Positions 22,485-34,022 of a stretch of 64,000 bases of DNA are shown one piece after another. Made by a program: the position numbers and the translations under genes. Each line of letters begins with the position of its first letter. The first letter of the stretch is position 1. The notes beneath the pieces were generated by a model, which had not been told where the DNA came from, ran no database searches, and saw only the letters and a program-made list of their open reading frames with translations. The stretch is from Adiantum capillus-veneris (Eukaryota > Streptophyta > Polypodiopsida > Polypodiales > Pteridaceae): positions 109,325,141-109,389,140 of the forward strand of contig CM043942.1 in NCBI GenBank assembly GCA_014529385.2. The letters are read 5' to 3'.

Positions 22485-23440
22485 TTTCTGCGTAGTCACC
22501 CTCTCGGTGATTGTTTTTTCGCATACGAGTGCATGTATGGATTAACCGAGTACATACGAAGTTGCCCCATGATTATTTCATCATGTTTAACACGCTGATT
22601 TATGCACATGATGTGTACGTGCGTGCATAAAAAACACTTTTTGTTTCACGTCATAGAGACGGTAGGAACACTGTTTTGGTCATAAATCACAAACCGCTAT
22701 GAATCAGTCAGAACCCTTTATACCAGAGATAAAACACATCATTAGAACATTTTCTCTCTTTCGAGTCATGTGAAAAACACACACGAGCTAAGAGATATGG
22801 TCAAAAAACAGTTTGTTGCCCACTACACAACCAAATTTTTTGAATTCAAGCTCCTTGGAGAACCACTATATAGATTCACTGGATGGGCCCACTTAACTAA
22901 TTGAAAATCTTGATGAAACTCGATGATAAATGAGTTTAGGTCTCCGTTATCACTTCGGGAATGCGAGTTATTAATCGCTGTATAACCGGTTTTACCTACA
23001 CGCATAGGTATGCTACCAAGGGGGGATACCATATGACGTCGTGAGTTGACCAAGCTGTTTTTATATGTTTTATGGTTTGTTTTGATGAGTTAAATTCAAT
23101 TATTAGATGGCCATAAACGCATGTCGGAGTATATGGTTAAACACCCCGAACGGCATAGGCATATATGAATAAAGTGGCTTTCTTTTAGGGTTACCGTTTG
23201 TTGTGTGAGTACCATATGGGTGAAGTGATGTGGTAGAGTGATAGTCTATATTATAGAGCTGAGCTTGATGCATTGGTTTGAGGCCAAATACTTTGAATTG
23301 CATGTTTGGCATACTCCCAAAAATGCCAAAAAAATGATTTTTTGCATATGTGTGAAGTTATGGTTTATGGTCGAACTAAAGGTTGGAGCTGTTTTGCATC
23401 ATGTTTATGGTGATGGAATGTTATCATATGATGTATGGGA
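22482..23440. other. No gene seen
   Basis: Mixed AT-rich sequence with no convincing coding or structural signal. Confidence 0.45.
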
Positions 23441-23465
23441 ACTCATGGATTGATGTGGATGCCTC

Positions 23466-23545
23466 GTATGCATGGTGTGATTGCATGGGTTGAACAATTG
23501 TGTCTATGCATAGCCGTGGTTGGCTCTACCATGCTATGAAGATCA
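23466..23545 (-). repeat. 78-bp segment inverted relative to 40738-40817
   Basis: The reverse complement matches 40738-40817 with about seven differences (shared core GCATTGATCTTCA.AGCATGG). It is probably a fragment of a D-like element in opposite orientation, left next to the leader of fragment I. Confidence 0.7.
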
Positions 23546-23559
23546 ATGCAATTCAAACC

Positions 23560-23966
23560 AAAGAGAAAGGGTTCTCTGCAGCACGGGCTCGCACGCCTGT
23601 CAAGGCCGAAAGTGCTCAGTTTTGCGCAGGTGCTGCAGTCGGTCTCCCTCCTCGCAAGCGGGGTCACCCACTCGAGCTCTCATCGAGTTTTTTGTGTAGA
23701 GAAGCTTCACGGATTCACGCCTCCATGCACATGCAAAAAGCTCTAGAGAGGTGTGGCTATCCACGCCTTGTGTGTCCCCCTAAAAAGTAATTGGCTCTTG
23801 ATACCAGTGTAATGCCTTGGGTGACTAGACCATAGGATCTTCCTCCCAACCTCCCAATATAAAGGTAGGCTCCTAGCCTCTTACCCTAAATGGATCCCCT
23901 ATCCACACTGCCTAGCCTAGCCCCTGGCCCAGTCCGTGACTCCCTGGCCTTGCCCTTGTCCTGACA
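23560..23966 (-). mobile_element. Ty3/gypsy fragment I: 5' LTR, primer site and leader
   Basis: LTR 23808-23966 (159 bp, minus strand TGTCAGGACAAGGGC...GCATTACA) belongs to the same family as the LTRs of element C and fragment G. The adjacent minus-strand TGGTATCAAGAGCC (23793-23806) is an iMet primer site with one mismatch. About 230 bp of leader follow leftwards and no gag is left. It sits in the 5' LTR of element D, since D's LTR sequence resumes at 23967. Confidence 0.75.
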
Positions 23967-24308
23967 ATCACGATTTTTGCACTTGACTGAAAGTGAGATT
24001 TGAGACCATAAGCATGTGTGTTTAGGTCTTATAAACATGTCCTAGAAGTTTTGTAACGTTTGGATGTCCTTTGATACTATAACGGATGTGATTTGTTTGA
24101 GGATGAGCGATTAGCTTTTGGTGATTTCAGTCATTTGAGTGTAGCTTGAGTTAGATGCGAGTTGTTTGTTGTTTTCCAAGAGATTGACAACCTCTTGTAG
24201 CCTCTATGCAATAGTCGAGTCAGCTTCATCCCATGGATTGACAATTATATTCGTGGTCCTCACTACATCTGCAATAAGATAGGAGTGAGGTTAGACACCC
24301 ATCCCACA
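23967..24308 (+). repeat. Element D 5' LTR, 3' part only
   Basis: Aligns with 47055-47398 and ends CCCACA. Its upstream part is replaced by fragment I. Confidence 0.88.
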
Positions 24309-24330
24309 TTTGACGCCACTATCGAGGATC
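24309..24330 (+). other. Element D primer binding site
   Basis: Immediately after the LTR: TTTGACGCCACTATCGAGG. It resembles the TTTGGCGCCGTTGCCGGGG type used by many plant Tat/Athila elements (tRNA-Asp class), with several differences. It is clearly not the iMet site used by A, C and E. Confidence 0.55.
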
Positions 24331-26270
24331 GAAGAGACCTAAACTAAGGAAAAACACGAACGTGTTGTGAATTTATGCTTTAACTTCCTCTAGGATCTCC
24401 TAGAGTCAAAAATTTCTTTTTAAAATCACATAGCTTAAGATTGCTGTGTAGAGGTAGCTTGGAGTAAGTTGTACTTGCTAAGTACCTTTTAGGATTGTAG
24501 GATTGTAGAATTAGATTAGGATTTTGAGAATGATTGATGAACGAGACAAGTCTTAAAATCAAGACTCAAAAAACCATAAAAAATAAGAAAACGAGTGTTT
24601 GTGACACTTTTCACAATCCCATTGTAGTAGAACCTAGGAGTAGGGTAAGTAGAATCCGAGGTGAAATCTCAGAACATTGCTCGCTCAAAAAGAATCAATT
24701 GTGGGATGTTTATGTGAAGTTGCAAAATTTTAGGTCTATGGCTAGAAATAGCACCAGAAGATTGTCAACCACTGAATCCGACTGAAGAGCATGCTTTAAA
24801 AGTTGTATGAACCAGTGGGTAATTGAGATAAAATTTTCAAGAGTTTGCAAAAACTCATACTATTTACTTTTTCTTGACATTTTAGGCCAAATTAAGTTTT
24901 GACTTGACTCGGAGGCTTAAAATAGCTCATGAAAAGACTGTCCAAGGAAAACGTTCAAAAAATTGCTCATTTTAGGCTTAAAGTAAATAATCGTGATTAT
25001 TTACTTTTAGCTCAAAAGTGACCAAGGTTGATACCAGAGACTCTATGCATGTGTACAAACATCTTTTGTGAAGGCCCATAGAATTTAGATCACCAAACTG
25101 ACCAAAAACTTGGTAAAATTTGAATTATGTACTGACTTTCGAGAACTTGAATGTAAATTGGAAAATTTTTGTTCAAACTCAATGCAACTTAACTCATAGG
25201 CTTATATTGGTGTGATAGACGAGTATACATGCTCAGTTGATCAAAAAGATGCAAAAATTTACTAGAAGTAAATAATCACGATTATTTACTTTTGTCCCAT
25301 TTTTCAATTTTTTTGACCAAACCAGCATACCACTAGTGTTAGCATGTTGTATAAAGCCCAGAAATCAAATTTGGTAAGATTTGGATCATTGGATTGAAAA
25401 TTGTGGCCAAATTTGCAAAGTCAGTCTTTTGCAGACACAAAACTGTTGACCATTTGAACAAAAAATATCCAAACTTGATAAAACTTGGCTAGGGAGCTTA
25501 AGTTGAGCTGCTTAACAGATTTGTGTCAAGGTTGTTGCAAAAAAGTGTACAAAAATAGTAGGAGTAAAGCAGTTATCTACATATGCTACAAAATTTGACA
25601 TTCTTACATATTTGAGTATACCACAAGGTCAAGCATATCAAGTAGACCACACAAATCAATTTTAGTGAAATTTGGATCACAAAATTGAGACTTAAGGTTC
25701 TTGAACTGAATCTGTGGACATGAAATAGTTGATAACTTGAACAAATTTTGTTCAAACTTAGTGAAACTTGTCCAAAGACCTTAACAAGTTGCATACTTGG
25801 CAAAACAAGCCAGAAAGTGCAAAAATTTGAGAAAAGTAAATAATCTTGATTATTTACTACTGATACACAGAGATAGACTTTTTGATTTTTGAACTTGTAC
25901 AGTGTTAGACCAACATAATACAAGGCCACCGGGCAATTTTGGGTTCAATCGGATCCAAATTGGTATATGTTCACTCAGTTTGCAAGTTGTAGATTAGTCC
26001 TTTGGCTTGTTGCAGGAGTAGAATCTGAAAGTCTCAATTGCTGACTCACTTAGCTCAATTTGAAGTGATACACATAGACTAGTCACAATAGTTAGCAAGT
26101 ATTATACAGTCTTTGTGAAAGAATAGCTAACTTGATTAAAACTGATACACGAATCAAGTTGCAGACAAGGAATTGAAAGCTTGACTGAAGTTGCAATCAA
26201 GTCAAGTGGAAGAAACTGATAACAAGTCAATCCGACGATAAGTACTCTATCCAGGGCTTCACGAGTCTAT
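24331..26270 (+). other. Element D long leader
   Basis: About 1.9 kb between primer site and gag, AT-rich, without a long open frame. It contains repeat array 1 and, at 26012-26016, GCAGGAG, which could act as a splice acceptor. Confidence 0.6.
24980..25858. repeat. Element D repeat array 1 with AAAGTAAATAATC palindromes
   Basis: Perfect or near-perfect palindromes at 24980-25007 (13-bp arms, 2-nt centre), 25266-25291 (12-bp arms) and 25835-25858 (11-bp arms). A degenerate site is near 25560. Centres are 285 and 568 bp apart, so the period is about 285 bp. Flanking text also recurs weakly (AAATTTGG.A.GATTTGGATCA). Confidence 0.8.
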
Positions 26271-27827
26271 ATGAACCTTAGATATGGTCGTATACTAGGA
26301 AACCAAGGCATATTTGGAGAGACCGCTAGTAGAGTATCCACCGAAGAGAGTGTTAATCAAGGTGATCACTTGGACACTATCTTTGAACAAGTCTCAGACA
26401 CTTTTTCAGAATCAACATCTGAAATGTATTCCTATTCGACTCATTCAGAAACTGGAACGACAGTGCGATATAAGCACATACTCTCCTTTTATAAGACTAA
26501 TCGCCATGGAGCTCAGGTTTACCTGGATCCTAATGAAGAGTATGCTATTTGCATTGATGACCATGACATAGAGTTTGAAGAGGAAATCACGGCAAAAAAA
26601 CAAGTAAAAATATACATGGATAAAAACGGAACTCAGTATTTACAAGTTGAAAACCTTGACGTGATAGACAAATGGGGGTTAGAAGTAAAAACCATAATTC
26701 CAGATATGGTAGCAAAAGAAGGACCACCGACTTTAGAATTCGAGGGATACAATCAAGTTAATTTGAAGCCTTTGAAACGGCTTAGCATGGATAATCCTAG
26801 GATCGTAGTCTATTGTTGGGAGGATAAAAACATCAAAGATCTCCTATGGACTTCTCATGCCAAATCAGGACAGTTAACACCCATGAAGATCGTCTATATC
26901 TTCAAAATCAAAGACAAATGTTCAACAGATCTACCAACCTACATATTTAGGGATTGTTATAACAACAACTTTGTTATGATGACTCCTGAAGAGGTTGAAC
27001 AAACCAAATACCAAGGGTACTCCATAAGGGATTGTATATTGGGCCAAGGACCAGAAACTCTTCCAAGAGATGAACTCCACGAGAGATCTTTTGAGAGCAA
27101 TGTTAAAAAACTAGAAACTACCTCATCACGAAGAAAATCAGGTGACACTGAAGCCAATCCAGGGCTACACGAGTCATTATCTCCAACAGACTGGTTTGAA
27201 GGACTTGGATCAGGACCAACTGCCAGGAGACCTGGAGTTGAACCAAATAGACATGTCAGACTAGCTCATTTTTAGAAATGGGTCAAAAAATACAGTGGAT
27301 CTGGGGATCCATATGACCACTTAGCAAGCTTTAAGCAAGTGCTAAGAGCAGAACACATATTTGATTTCCATACTCAATTCGAGGGATTTGGAATGACATT
27401 AGAAGGAAAAGCACTCACATGGTTCCAAAACATTCCACCCAAGTCAATCATGGACTTAAATACATTAGCTCAAGGATTTGTAGCTGCATGTTCCAAAACG
27501 GGGATCAAACATAATATGGTAGCTCAAATCTATAGCTTCAAACATAAACAAGGTGAATCTATTAGGGATTGTGCAACTAGAATGAAGCAATACATTGCAA
27601 GATGCCCAGAGCTAGAGATACTTGCAGAAGAAAGACTAGTATCGTTGTTTCTAGAGGAACTGCTAAACAAAGAACTTCATGCTATATTGTATAGCAAGAA
27701 GCATATGATCCTAGAAGAGTGTGTGTCAGATGCTATTGACTTAGGAGACAATTGTGATATTTTTAGTGAAGAAGATGTCCCTAAGGATAACCAAAGCAAG
27801 AAAACAACATCCACCAAACCAGCATGA
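26271..27827 (+). pseudogene. Element D Gag, N-terminal extension and capsid region
   Basis: One frame from MNLRYGRILGNQGIFGE at 26271, with a single TAG at 27273-27275 (LAHF*KWVKKYSGSG), to 27827. The first 330 residues are acidic/charged and not recognised. The second part is a retrotransposon Gag domain (YDHLASFKQVLRAEHIFD, GKALTWFQNIPP, YSFKHKQGESIRDCATRMKQ). Coding stops where the 27832-31644 insertion begins; the knuckle part resumes at about 31650. In the family, Gag builds the particle. Confidence 0.82.
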
Positions 27828-29924
27828 GAGTGATATCGGAAAACTGTGGAATGCTTATACGATATGTTGCAATTTAGGCATAAGATGCATAAGAGCACAT
27901 AGCTTGGGTACACACTCTAAAACCTTAAGGAAAGTTCCTCAGCCTAGCATGCTCTTATTCTCTTTCTCTCTCTCTTTAAGGGAATAATGAAAATCTTCTA
28001 AGAAGCTTTTGCTACATGTTTCACTAGTGAGTCCTCTTGAGCCAAGATGCTCTAACTCTCAGCTAGAAATTGGGCAAGATGCCATCCTCATTAGTCTTCA
28101 TCGGTTCGGTGATTGAACACTAATTTCCATGAGGGCTATGAGCCACACATGCTGGCTAAGAGCCATTGTTAAATCTAGGGTAAGACCCAATTGTTGGTAT
28201 TCCTTGGATGATTGTTCTCAAGATCGAACAGCTCTACCCAGTGGAGTACACATTGACGTAAATTGACAAGGAAGAGTCTTGTCATTATGGATGTTTAGAG
28301 TATCATTTTGCACTACATATTTTCAATGCAGTGCTCTAGTTGAGTTTTAGATAACCTAAACTCCCATCAGCTGATCTCTACCACGGAGTATAGATGCAAC
28401 AATAGGTTGAGACATCATGACTGTCCATAAGAGCTAGCCATTTCACTTGTGTGGATATCCGGCTCCCTCTATAGCACTACGGATTGTCTATAGACACACT
28501 GTTTTGGGGTAAGACCCGTCGGGTGATTGCTACATCACCCCATAGGCATTAAGGATCACAGTTTGATCTGTATTGAGGATCACAGTTGATCTCTCCTAGT
28601 TATACTTTCAAGGAAATAATTCTGCAATCTACCACGCGGTAGCGGACGGACACACTTTTCACGTTGATTCCAATCATTCTGTACACGGTTGACTACGTTG
28701 GTTACCGTTATCTGCTAGTTGAGCAGTTTCTACAAAGAGTCTTACCAAGGGGTTTCACTACGTAGATTCTAATCCAAGGGCTTGGATTGCAAAGGCAACA
28801 CTCAGGGTTCCCAGTGCAATGCTATTTGTTTTTTCAGGTAGGGGACGTACTCCTCTCCATTTGAATACGGGTAAGTGAACATTACGTTCAAATCTCCAAG
28901 TATGCATCTATTGATTTGGTGTTATTCCATTTTTAGTATGCTTTGCTTGGTTTTTCAAGACGTATAAGTACTCTTGAATGTTACAGAGCCATGCCAAGGG
29001 CATGTCGGCACAAAGTATTTTGGGCCAAGTGTCCAATCTCTCTTTTTGCCTTATGTTGTTACGAACCTACTTGTAGGGTTCAATTTGGCACATGTTGTCA
29101 CATGGGATACAACATGTTCTAGGAACTCAAGGATTTCGGTTTAGCCAGTGTGGAGCAATGAATGAGGGTCCTCTCACTCTTGTCGTAGAGTGTTTAGAGC
29201 TACCTCCACACACAAGTACATCTTGTACTTGTAGGATGTTCTTTTTTCAAACATCCTTAGTTGAGACATATTCCACATGTGGCGAATATGAGTCTCTGGG
29301 ACTGACACGGCGCCGCCTATTTCAAATATGTGTCATGACAAAGTCCTTAAGTGCTGGTCAAATCTGTTTTCTAGACCATTTTCAGCACGACGTATCAGGA
29401 GCAATTTCAGTGGCCAAAATTGTCGGATACTTACAATGACTTGTTCAGCTACAAGTATTGCTAAACAACATTACAGATGGTTGTTTATACATACAACAAG
29501 GCTATAAGTTGTTAATGAAAAAGTTTCATTGTCTGTACCGAGAAGTGATCAATGTTTTACCTTCTATTGTGATTCAGACGTTTCAGCAAGGCTTGCAAAA
29601 AAATTGCAACTAAATGTATTTAGTTTCATTTCAGAACTATTTACATTCCTTTTTAATGCATGCTAGGCGCATCACATTTTCCATAAAGTATTGGCAAGGA
29701 TCATTATGGATATACAGATTCGGGTTTGTTTTTGCTAAATGCATGCACACTAGGTGTTATGGGCCCTAGTGTTTAGCAAAGACTGATTTAGAACGGCATG
29801 CATATTCCTTCAGTTGTTGCTTATGAAGCATTTAGCACTCTATGTGCACTATCTCTATGAGATTACTTTGTTAAGTATGGAGCCTGATTTACCCTTGTAA
29901 TTTTCTGTGGTAAAAGCGCACATT

Positions 29925-30560
29925 TGTAAGGCCCCCATTATGAGGAGAAGCCATCGTGCGTGAAGGAAAATCACTCACCGGAAACCAAAATTTTCACGGA
30001 CAAGAATCAGGGGCAACTTTAAAGGCCTCGGGGGTGGAGGCCCCCGAGACTTTTTTTTCGCCGGAATATTCTTTTTCGCGGGCATATTATGGCTGGACGG
30101 CAGCCGAAAAGTGATCGGAAAACAACCGGTCGGCTGGCCGGTGGCCGGTAGTCAATGGTCGATGGCCGGTGGTCGGAAGTCAATGGCCGGTGGCCGGTGG
30201 CCGAATTCAATGGCCGGTGGCCGAATTCAAAAGCGGACTTGTCTTCTCAAGGGCGGCCACACATGGGCGGATTGGAGGGTCTGATTTGGACTTATTCGCA
30301 CAAGGGCGGCTACACATGGCTGTCTCTCATAAGAGAGGGCAGCCCTTTTGGCCTATAAAAGGAGGCCATTTCTACACACATTTCATAGTGTGAAGTTGAT
30401 GCAACAAGGTGAGTGTGAGGTGGTGAGAGTGAAGCAAGGTGGGAGCTCCATTAAGGGTATAATCCCTTCGTAAACTATTTCTTGTTTTGAAGTACTAAAG
30501 CCATTGAGTGGCTGCTTTCCCATGGACGTAGCCCACATTGGGTGAACCACGTATATCGTG

Positions 30561-30615
<55 letters not shown>

Positions 30616-30699
30616 CTATAATCTCGTGTATATAAATCTGTCTCTCTCCATTAAGTAATCTACTCAATTATCTATTTAGCTACGTCTTATTTCCTAACA
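29925..30699 (+). repeat. Possible LTR (TGTAAGGCCCCC ... TTTCCTAACA)
   Basis: 775 bp with TG...CA ends. It contains a hairpin with 8-bp stem CTCGGGGG/CCCCCGAG followed by a T run (30028-30058), a GGCCGGTGG minisatellite (about 30130-30235) and (CT)24 at 30565-30612. No partner LTR, primer site or target duplication found, so the assignment is tentative. Confidence 0.4.
30565..30612 (+). repeat. (CT)24 microsatellite
   Basis: Uninterrupted CT dinucleotides over 48 nt. Confidence 0.95.
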
Positions 30700-31183
30700 T
30701 ACTTTTGGGTCTACTAATCACCAATAGAGGTCATGGATCGGTTTGGGTGTCTGTGGATTTTTCAAGTTAACCACGACGGTTATTCCGGACATTGTTGATT
30801 CCTCAACAATGTTATACGCTATTGTGATTCCCCGTTTACCAGTTGTCTGGGAAGACTGTCTGTAAACCGTGGGGGAAACACACCTCAATACTGTCAGTAT
30901 CCAAGGGGATTGGCAGATTACAAAGTGTAACCTTGGGCTAAAAGGATATACAAAGTGCGTACATTAGCACCAAGTAATCCAATTAATAAGCATTTATTTC
31001 TCTTCTTGGAGTTTACTTACTATCAGTTAACGCATGTTGCGACTAGGTAGTCTCTTCATGTATAAGTCAGGTTCTCAACCTTGACACTCGTTAGGGTGGG
31101 GTTGTTTACTGATGAAATTTGAGAACAATTCAAGGACTTACACTTGGCTGATGAGTTAGGTGAGCAAGTTACTTTCATAGAAA

Positions 31184-31644
31184 GTGAAAAGCAGTACTCT
31201 TCAGGTACATCTTTGTCGTGATAACTCGTTTAGCATGCTCATGTGCGTTCTAAATGGAGTCTATACACTAGATAGTTGCAAATGGACAACAATGTGGAAA
31301 ATCAAGATGTTACTCTTGGTTTCATTGAACCTCCTATGGAACCGTGTTCCGGGCAACCAAACAGCTAGATCCATGAGGGATGCCACTTGGGAAAACATTA
31401 GTGTTCTTAAGAAGAAGTTCTCCACTTTTGTTTTCGAGGACGAAAACTCTTCTTAAGGGGGGAGTAATGTCAGGACAAGGGTCCTACAGGGCAAGACCCA
31501 ACCTAGGGGGTCAGGGACCTAAGCCAAGGGCCTGGACTGGACCAGTGTGGATTGGGGATCCGCTTAGGGCAAGAGCTAGGAGCTAGGCCTATATAAAGGG
31601 CGGTAGGGAGGAGGATCCTACGTGTTAGTCTCCTAGGTCTTACA
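31184..31644 (+). mobile_element. Ty3/gypsy fragment G: chromodomain tail, polypurine tract and 3' LTR
   Basis: Reads DATWENISVLKKKF then FVFEDENSS and a stop, identical in style to the chromodomain tail of element C. Then comes a tract GGGGGGAGTAA and the LTR 31468-31644 (177 bp, TGTCAGGACAAGGG ... GTCTTACA, TATATAAA at 31590-31597). The LTR is closer to that of fragment I than to C. Upstream coding sequence is unreadable. Confidence 0.75.
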
Positions 31645-31654
31645 TTAACAAGGA

Positions 31655-32962
31655 TAACCAATTAGGCCACAGAAATGGTGTACAATCAAGGGTAAATGGA
31701 CCAACCATGAGACCAATGAGTGCTATTACCGACCAAAGTATGATGGGAATGTACAATATGTGCCTATGAGGCCACAATGACAACCCATGTACAAATATCA
31801 ACTTAATATGGCCCCAACTCAAAGACCACCGATGGGTATGGAAAGACCTCAGCCTATGTTGGATCAACAACCTTCATATCCGGGACATAAAGCAGTGCCT
31901 GTAAAGTACATGCATTGAGAGGGAGTCATAAATGAACAAGCACTAGTGCCTGCTACACCCTATGCGGAGCCTAGTCCATCTATAGTAATGGTAGAAGGAG
32001 ATTGGTATAATTCACATCCACCACCAATGGAAGAACTTATGACTTATACTACACCAGAGCTTGCACCGATGTACTATGTAGCTAATCAAGGTGTTAGACC
32101 TCCGATGGTAAGACCCATGATTAAGCCAAGAAATGGGAACTGTCACAATTGTGGTGCAGATGATCATTGGAAAAATGAATGCCCAAAGCCTGACAAGAAC
32201 CTTAAGCCAGTTAAAGCTTATTACGTACAATGTTGCAAAAAGGGAGGACACTTCACTGAAGATTGCCCAAAAAATCCTTTAAACAAGGGTAAAACAGTAG
32301 TGAACATAGTCCAAGTGATACCTAGTAGCTCATCTGAGAGTGAACCGATTGTTCAAATCAAGGTAATCACCAGAGCCCATGCGAAGAAAAAGATACATAA
32401 CTCCTCTGATGATTCAGAGAATACTAAAATTTCCTATCAAAAGACCAAGAGAAGCAGAAGCAGAAGGTATGAGATGAGAAAACGGAAACAAAGAGCTGAA
32501 ATCGAGGAGAAAGCAAAGAAATTATCCGAGGAAAAAGAAACTGGAAGCGAAATCAAGGAAACCACCGTGAAATCTGGAGGATCAATTTTGGTAGACAAAA
32601 TTTTTGAGCCAATTAATATAGCCTTGGAAGCTTACCAAGCGGAACTTAAGGTAGGCCAAAACATGGAAAACAAATGGAAAAACTATCCTTCTCCAGATAT
32701 GGAAGTAGCTAAGCTTGTAGCTTATCAAAATTTGGTAAGAATTACTCAAGAGATGCTAGAAAAACAAAAACCCAAGCTCGAGAGTGTGGCAAAACCTGAG
32801 GAGCTTGTGGTAGGAACTAGTAAAGAGAAATCAGAAGTGGTGGTAGAACCCCATTTGGAAACAAAAGAGCAAAAACTTATAGTTGCCGGAAAACAAAGAT
32901 GCCTTAGACGGAATTCCATTCGTAGAAGAAGACTGGTCAGGACATTTATGGAAAAAAGTTAG
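31655..32962 (+). pseudogene. Element D Gag C-terminus with zinc knuckles and charged tail
   Basis: Continuation of D Gag. A Pro/Met/Tyr-rich stretch with several stops before 31946 is followed by an open frame to 32962. It has one intact CCHC knuckle (CHNCGADDHWKNEC) and a second that lacks its first Cys (VQCCKKGGHFTEDC). Then comes a Lys/Glu-rich, probably coiled, tail. Knuckles of this kind bind genomic RNA. A frameshift near 32890 leads into the protease region. Confidence 0.8.
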
Positions 32963-34022
32963 AAACATTAATGATGGGAGTCTAACTATGAAGTCAGCTC
33001 CTATAGAGGAATTTTGGTTAGACAATCTACCTCCTGATATGGACATGGATGTAGAATCCTTGTATGGGGATTCCGGCTCTGAAGCTTCAGGAATGTCTAA
33101 ACCATTGACTTTGAAAACACTACCCTCTTACTTGGGAGATAACGAAGATGAATTCATAGTGTGTAAAACCACTCAGATAAAAAGAGCGAACAGACCCTAG
33201 AAGTAGACAACATCCATTCAATGATGTCTACACCCATTCAATGCACTCTTACTTTAGGAGAACTATTGAAAATCAGACCATATTTATGGAATGATCTACA
33301 GAAAACTATAGAGAAGGTGGGAATAACAGAACTAATCGCAAAAAAATTGGAAAAATTGAAACACAAATTGGATAACAAAGAGATTAGGTCCGTTCCAATG
33401 AACAAAGTCGGAGAATACTACAAAGGGGAAGAAGGAAACACAACCCTTCCAGTGAGATATATTGATATAGAAACCATGGCAATACTGCATAGTGAGGCAG
33501 GGATAGCCATAGCCACAAAAGCAGTACGGGAATCATGGGGACAACCAACCAATAGACAAACTCAAATGAAATTGCAATTGGCTCATGGACACATCAAAAG
33601 ACCCTTAAGACTGCTTGAAAAAGTGATAATTAATTCCTGTGGGATTGAATATCAACACACTTTTGCCATAGTGGACTTTGGAAAGAGACTCAATTACGAA
33701 ATCATCTTGGGAAGACCTTTCATGCGACAAGTACAACTAATCCAAGATTGGGGAAACAATTATCTGTACTTGAAGCAAGTGGGATCAATAACAAGGGTTA
33801 CTCTAAAATATCATACTTATAAAGATGTCATGAAAACGCCCATACAAGAATTTGACTCAGTCTCTTTGGCTGAAACTAAGCTTCCATCTTGGTTGAACAA
33901 AGACACACCTATTTGGATGTGTGGAGCCTCAGAAAATGGGAATTTAAAACGAGAAGAATGTATCTTAGAAAGGACTTGCACAAACGAAGCCTATGTACCT
34001 GAACCCTTTCCGAGCATTTGTT
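32883..34022 (+). pseudogene. Element D retropepsin (catalytic triad lost)
   Basis: Two plus-strand frames (32883-33200, 33221-34022). The second has a retropepsin fold signature: TLPVRYIDIETMAIL, then HSEAG where DSGAG is expected (codons 33488-33496), IAIATKAVRESWG, CGIEYQHTFAIVDFG and the IILGRPFMRQ motif. The catalytic Asp is His and the following Gly is Glu, so activity is not expected. The frame ends where the solo LTR 34023-35653 entered. Confidence 0.82.

Larger units (their letters stand above)
27832..31644 (+). mobile_element. Composite insertion in element D gag
   Basis: D's gag frame stops at 27827 and resumes near 31650. The 3.8 kb between contains no D-type coding sequence. Parts: 27832-29924 unassigned (short Pro-less ORFs such as 29092-29439 have no motif), a possible LTR 29925-30699, unassigned 30700-31170 and fragment G with an LTR to 31644. 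I cannot find one pair of target duplications, so it is probably more than one event. Confidence 0.6.

Noticed and set aside
29092-29439. 115-codon plus-strand open frame with Cys-rich text
   Set aside because: No recognisable domain and no neighbouring coding sequence in frame; treated as chance in unassigned DNA.
30028-30058. Bacterial intrinsic terminator
   Set aside because: The shape fits, but the DNA is plant nuclear; reported only as a hairpin.
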